Below, in pieces: positions 63,901 through 64,000 of a DNA stretch of 64,000 nt. This DNA is from Antitrichia curtipendula (Eukaryota; Streptophyta; Bryopsida; Hypnales; Leucodontaceae). Position 1 is the stretch's first letter. Every line of letters begins with the position of its first letter. The notes under the pieces were generated by a model that searched no databases, was not told the origin of the DNA, and worked only from the letters and a program-made list of their open reading frames with translations. The position numbers were made by a program, and so were the translations under genes. The stretch is taken from contig OX579637.1 in NCBI GenBank assembly GCA_951230915.1, forward strand, positions 930,001 through 994,000, read 5' to 3'.

Positions 63901-64000
63901 GTCATGAAATTTCATTTTGAAAGTGACTTGAATAAATATGTGTAAGTTGTAAACACGCACTAGTATTTGAATGTACAAAATTATTTAATATTTGTCTTAG
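60941..64000 (+). repeat. Distant copy of the 53.4-57.5 kb block, running off the window end
   Basis: Units from 61307 match those from 53622 (offset 7685 bp) up to the AAAGGTC unit at 61856. The AATCCCACC unit at 54354 then has no partner, and from 62039 the match continues against 54537 (about 7502 bp). Shared marks are GATTAAATTTG, CATATTGAAAG, GTTGTGAAC, the 184-bp unit, the GTCACTTG units and TTATTTTATATT. In this copy the unit at 62406 has the full AGTATTTGAATATAC, without the deletion seen at 54904 and 56184. Units from 63504 on are L- and N-like and the array continues past 64000. Confidence 0.83.
62039..62222 (+). repeat. 184-bp unit, insertion at about 62150
   Basis: Fourth unit with TACAAAAGTTATTT, again with AATAAATATGTG and GTTGTGAAC, like 54537. 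Confidence 0.9.

Larger units (their letters stand above)
1..64000 (+). repeat. 183-bp satellite DNA array, about 350 head-to-tail units
   Basis: One AT-rich unit of 183 bp fills the window. Taking TACTTTATTAATCC as unit start, starts fall at 1, 184, 367, 550, 733, 916 and so on every 183 bp up to 50143. After that small indels shift the phase, and the last start is 63870. That gives 349 full units plus 131 bp. All units face the same way, with no spacers and no foreign sequence. The majority unit is about 29% G+C with stop codons in all six frames. Nucleosome-scale length, nested higher-order repeats and absence of genes are typical of eukaryotic centromeric or heterochromatic satellites. 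That location is an inference, because no centromere protein site or flanking sequence is visible. I do not recognise the family. Confidence 0.98.

Noticed and set aside
1..64000. Possible long reading frame, since 183 is divisible by 3 and an open frame in one unit could run through all
   Set aside because: In the majority unit each forward frame has a stop (TGA at about 49, TAA at about 74, TAA at about 9), and each reverse frame has one too. The longest open stretch is one reverse frame of about 165 bases per unit, bounded by TGA codons that persist in the variants checked. No coding sequence is supported.
1..64000. CRISPR-like array
   Set aside because: The repeats are contiguous 183-bp units without unique spacers, and no cas gene is present.
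1..64000. Mobile element, such as a tandemly arranged LTR or Helitron-derived repeat
   Set aside because: No terminal repeats, target-site duplications, tRNA primer site, polypurine tract or coding remnants. All sequence is explained by the 183-bp unit.
1..64000. Telomeric or interstitial telomere repeat
   Set aside because: No runs of TTAGGG, TTTAGGG or similar short G-rich motifs occur.
1..64000. Naming the host species or satellite family
   Set aside because: I could not match the unit to a family I know with confidence, and unit length plus base composition fits many plants and animals. A database search with one unit would settle it.

Overview
All 64 kb of this window is one uninterrupted tandem satellite array. 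A single AT-rich unit of 183 bp (about 29% G+C in the majority sequence) is repeated head to tail on one strand, about 350 times: 349 complete units starting at base 1, plus a last partial unit from 63870. No unique sequence, protein-coding gene, RNA gene or transposon insertion interrupts it, and both ends of the window lie inside the array. Everything points to eukaryotic heterochromatin of centromeric or pericentromeric/subtelomeric type: a nucleosome-scale unit, CpG depletion, higher-order repeats and no coding potential. I do not recognise the satellite family, and the sequence does not say whether the host is a plant or an animal.

The units are not identical. They fall into a dozen or so subfamilies, which I letter A to N here, told apart by linked base changes at fixed places: around unit positions 16-43, 53-60, 62-90, 112-131 and 140-183. 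The subfamilies are ordered into higher-order repeats (HORs) whose size changes along the window. Offsets seen by matching rare private variants are 27 units (1-8.6 kb), 23 units (10.6-18.5 kb), 18 units (22.0-27.1 kb), 7 and 12 units (26.0-32.0 kb), 7 then 5 units (32.2-37.0 kb), 12 units (38.2-42.5 kb), 14 and 20 units (42.5-48.9 kb), 6 units (47.8-50.0 kb), then 7 units twice (52.2-57.5 kb). Two zones, 18.7-20.3 kb and 57.5-60.9 kb, have more private changes and no clear HOR. They look like seams between homogenised domains.

The left third uses an older-looking set of subfamilies (A-J). From about 20.3 kb new diagnostic variants enter one after another from left to right: AAAGGTC and a TTTAAATTTT tail at 20.3 kb, AAGCTG at 22.2 kb, CTATACTTT at 35.7 kb, ACAAGATT at 43.8 kb, GTGAATTG at 44.3 kb and GTCACTTG at 50.0 kb. 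Unit length is held very tightly. The only net length changes I could detect are four 184-bp units and two 182-bp units, all right of 50 kb, and each class appears to be one event copied by later amplification.

Nothing here is a gene system. The value of the window lies in its evolutionary record: segmental HOR duplication on several scales, in-register chimeric units, modular shuffling of unit halves, and two alternative sequence modules (one carrying CACGTG) kept at high frequency in the same array.
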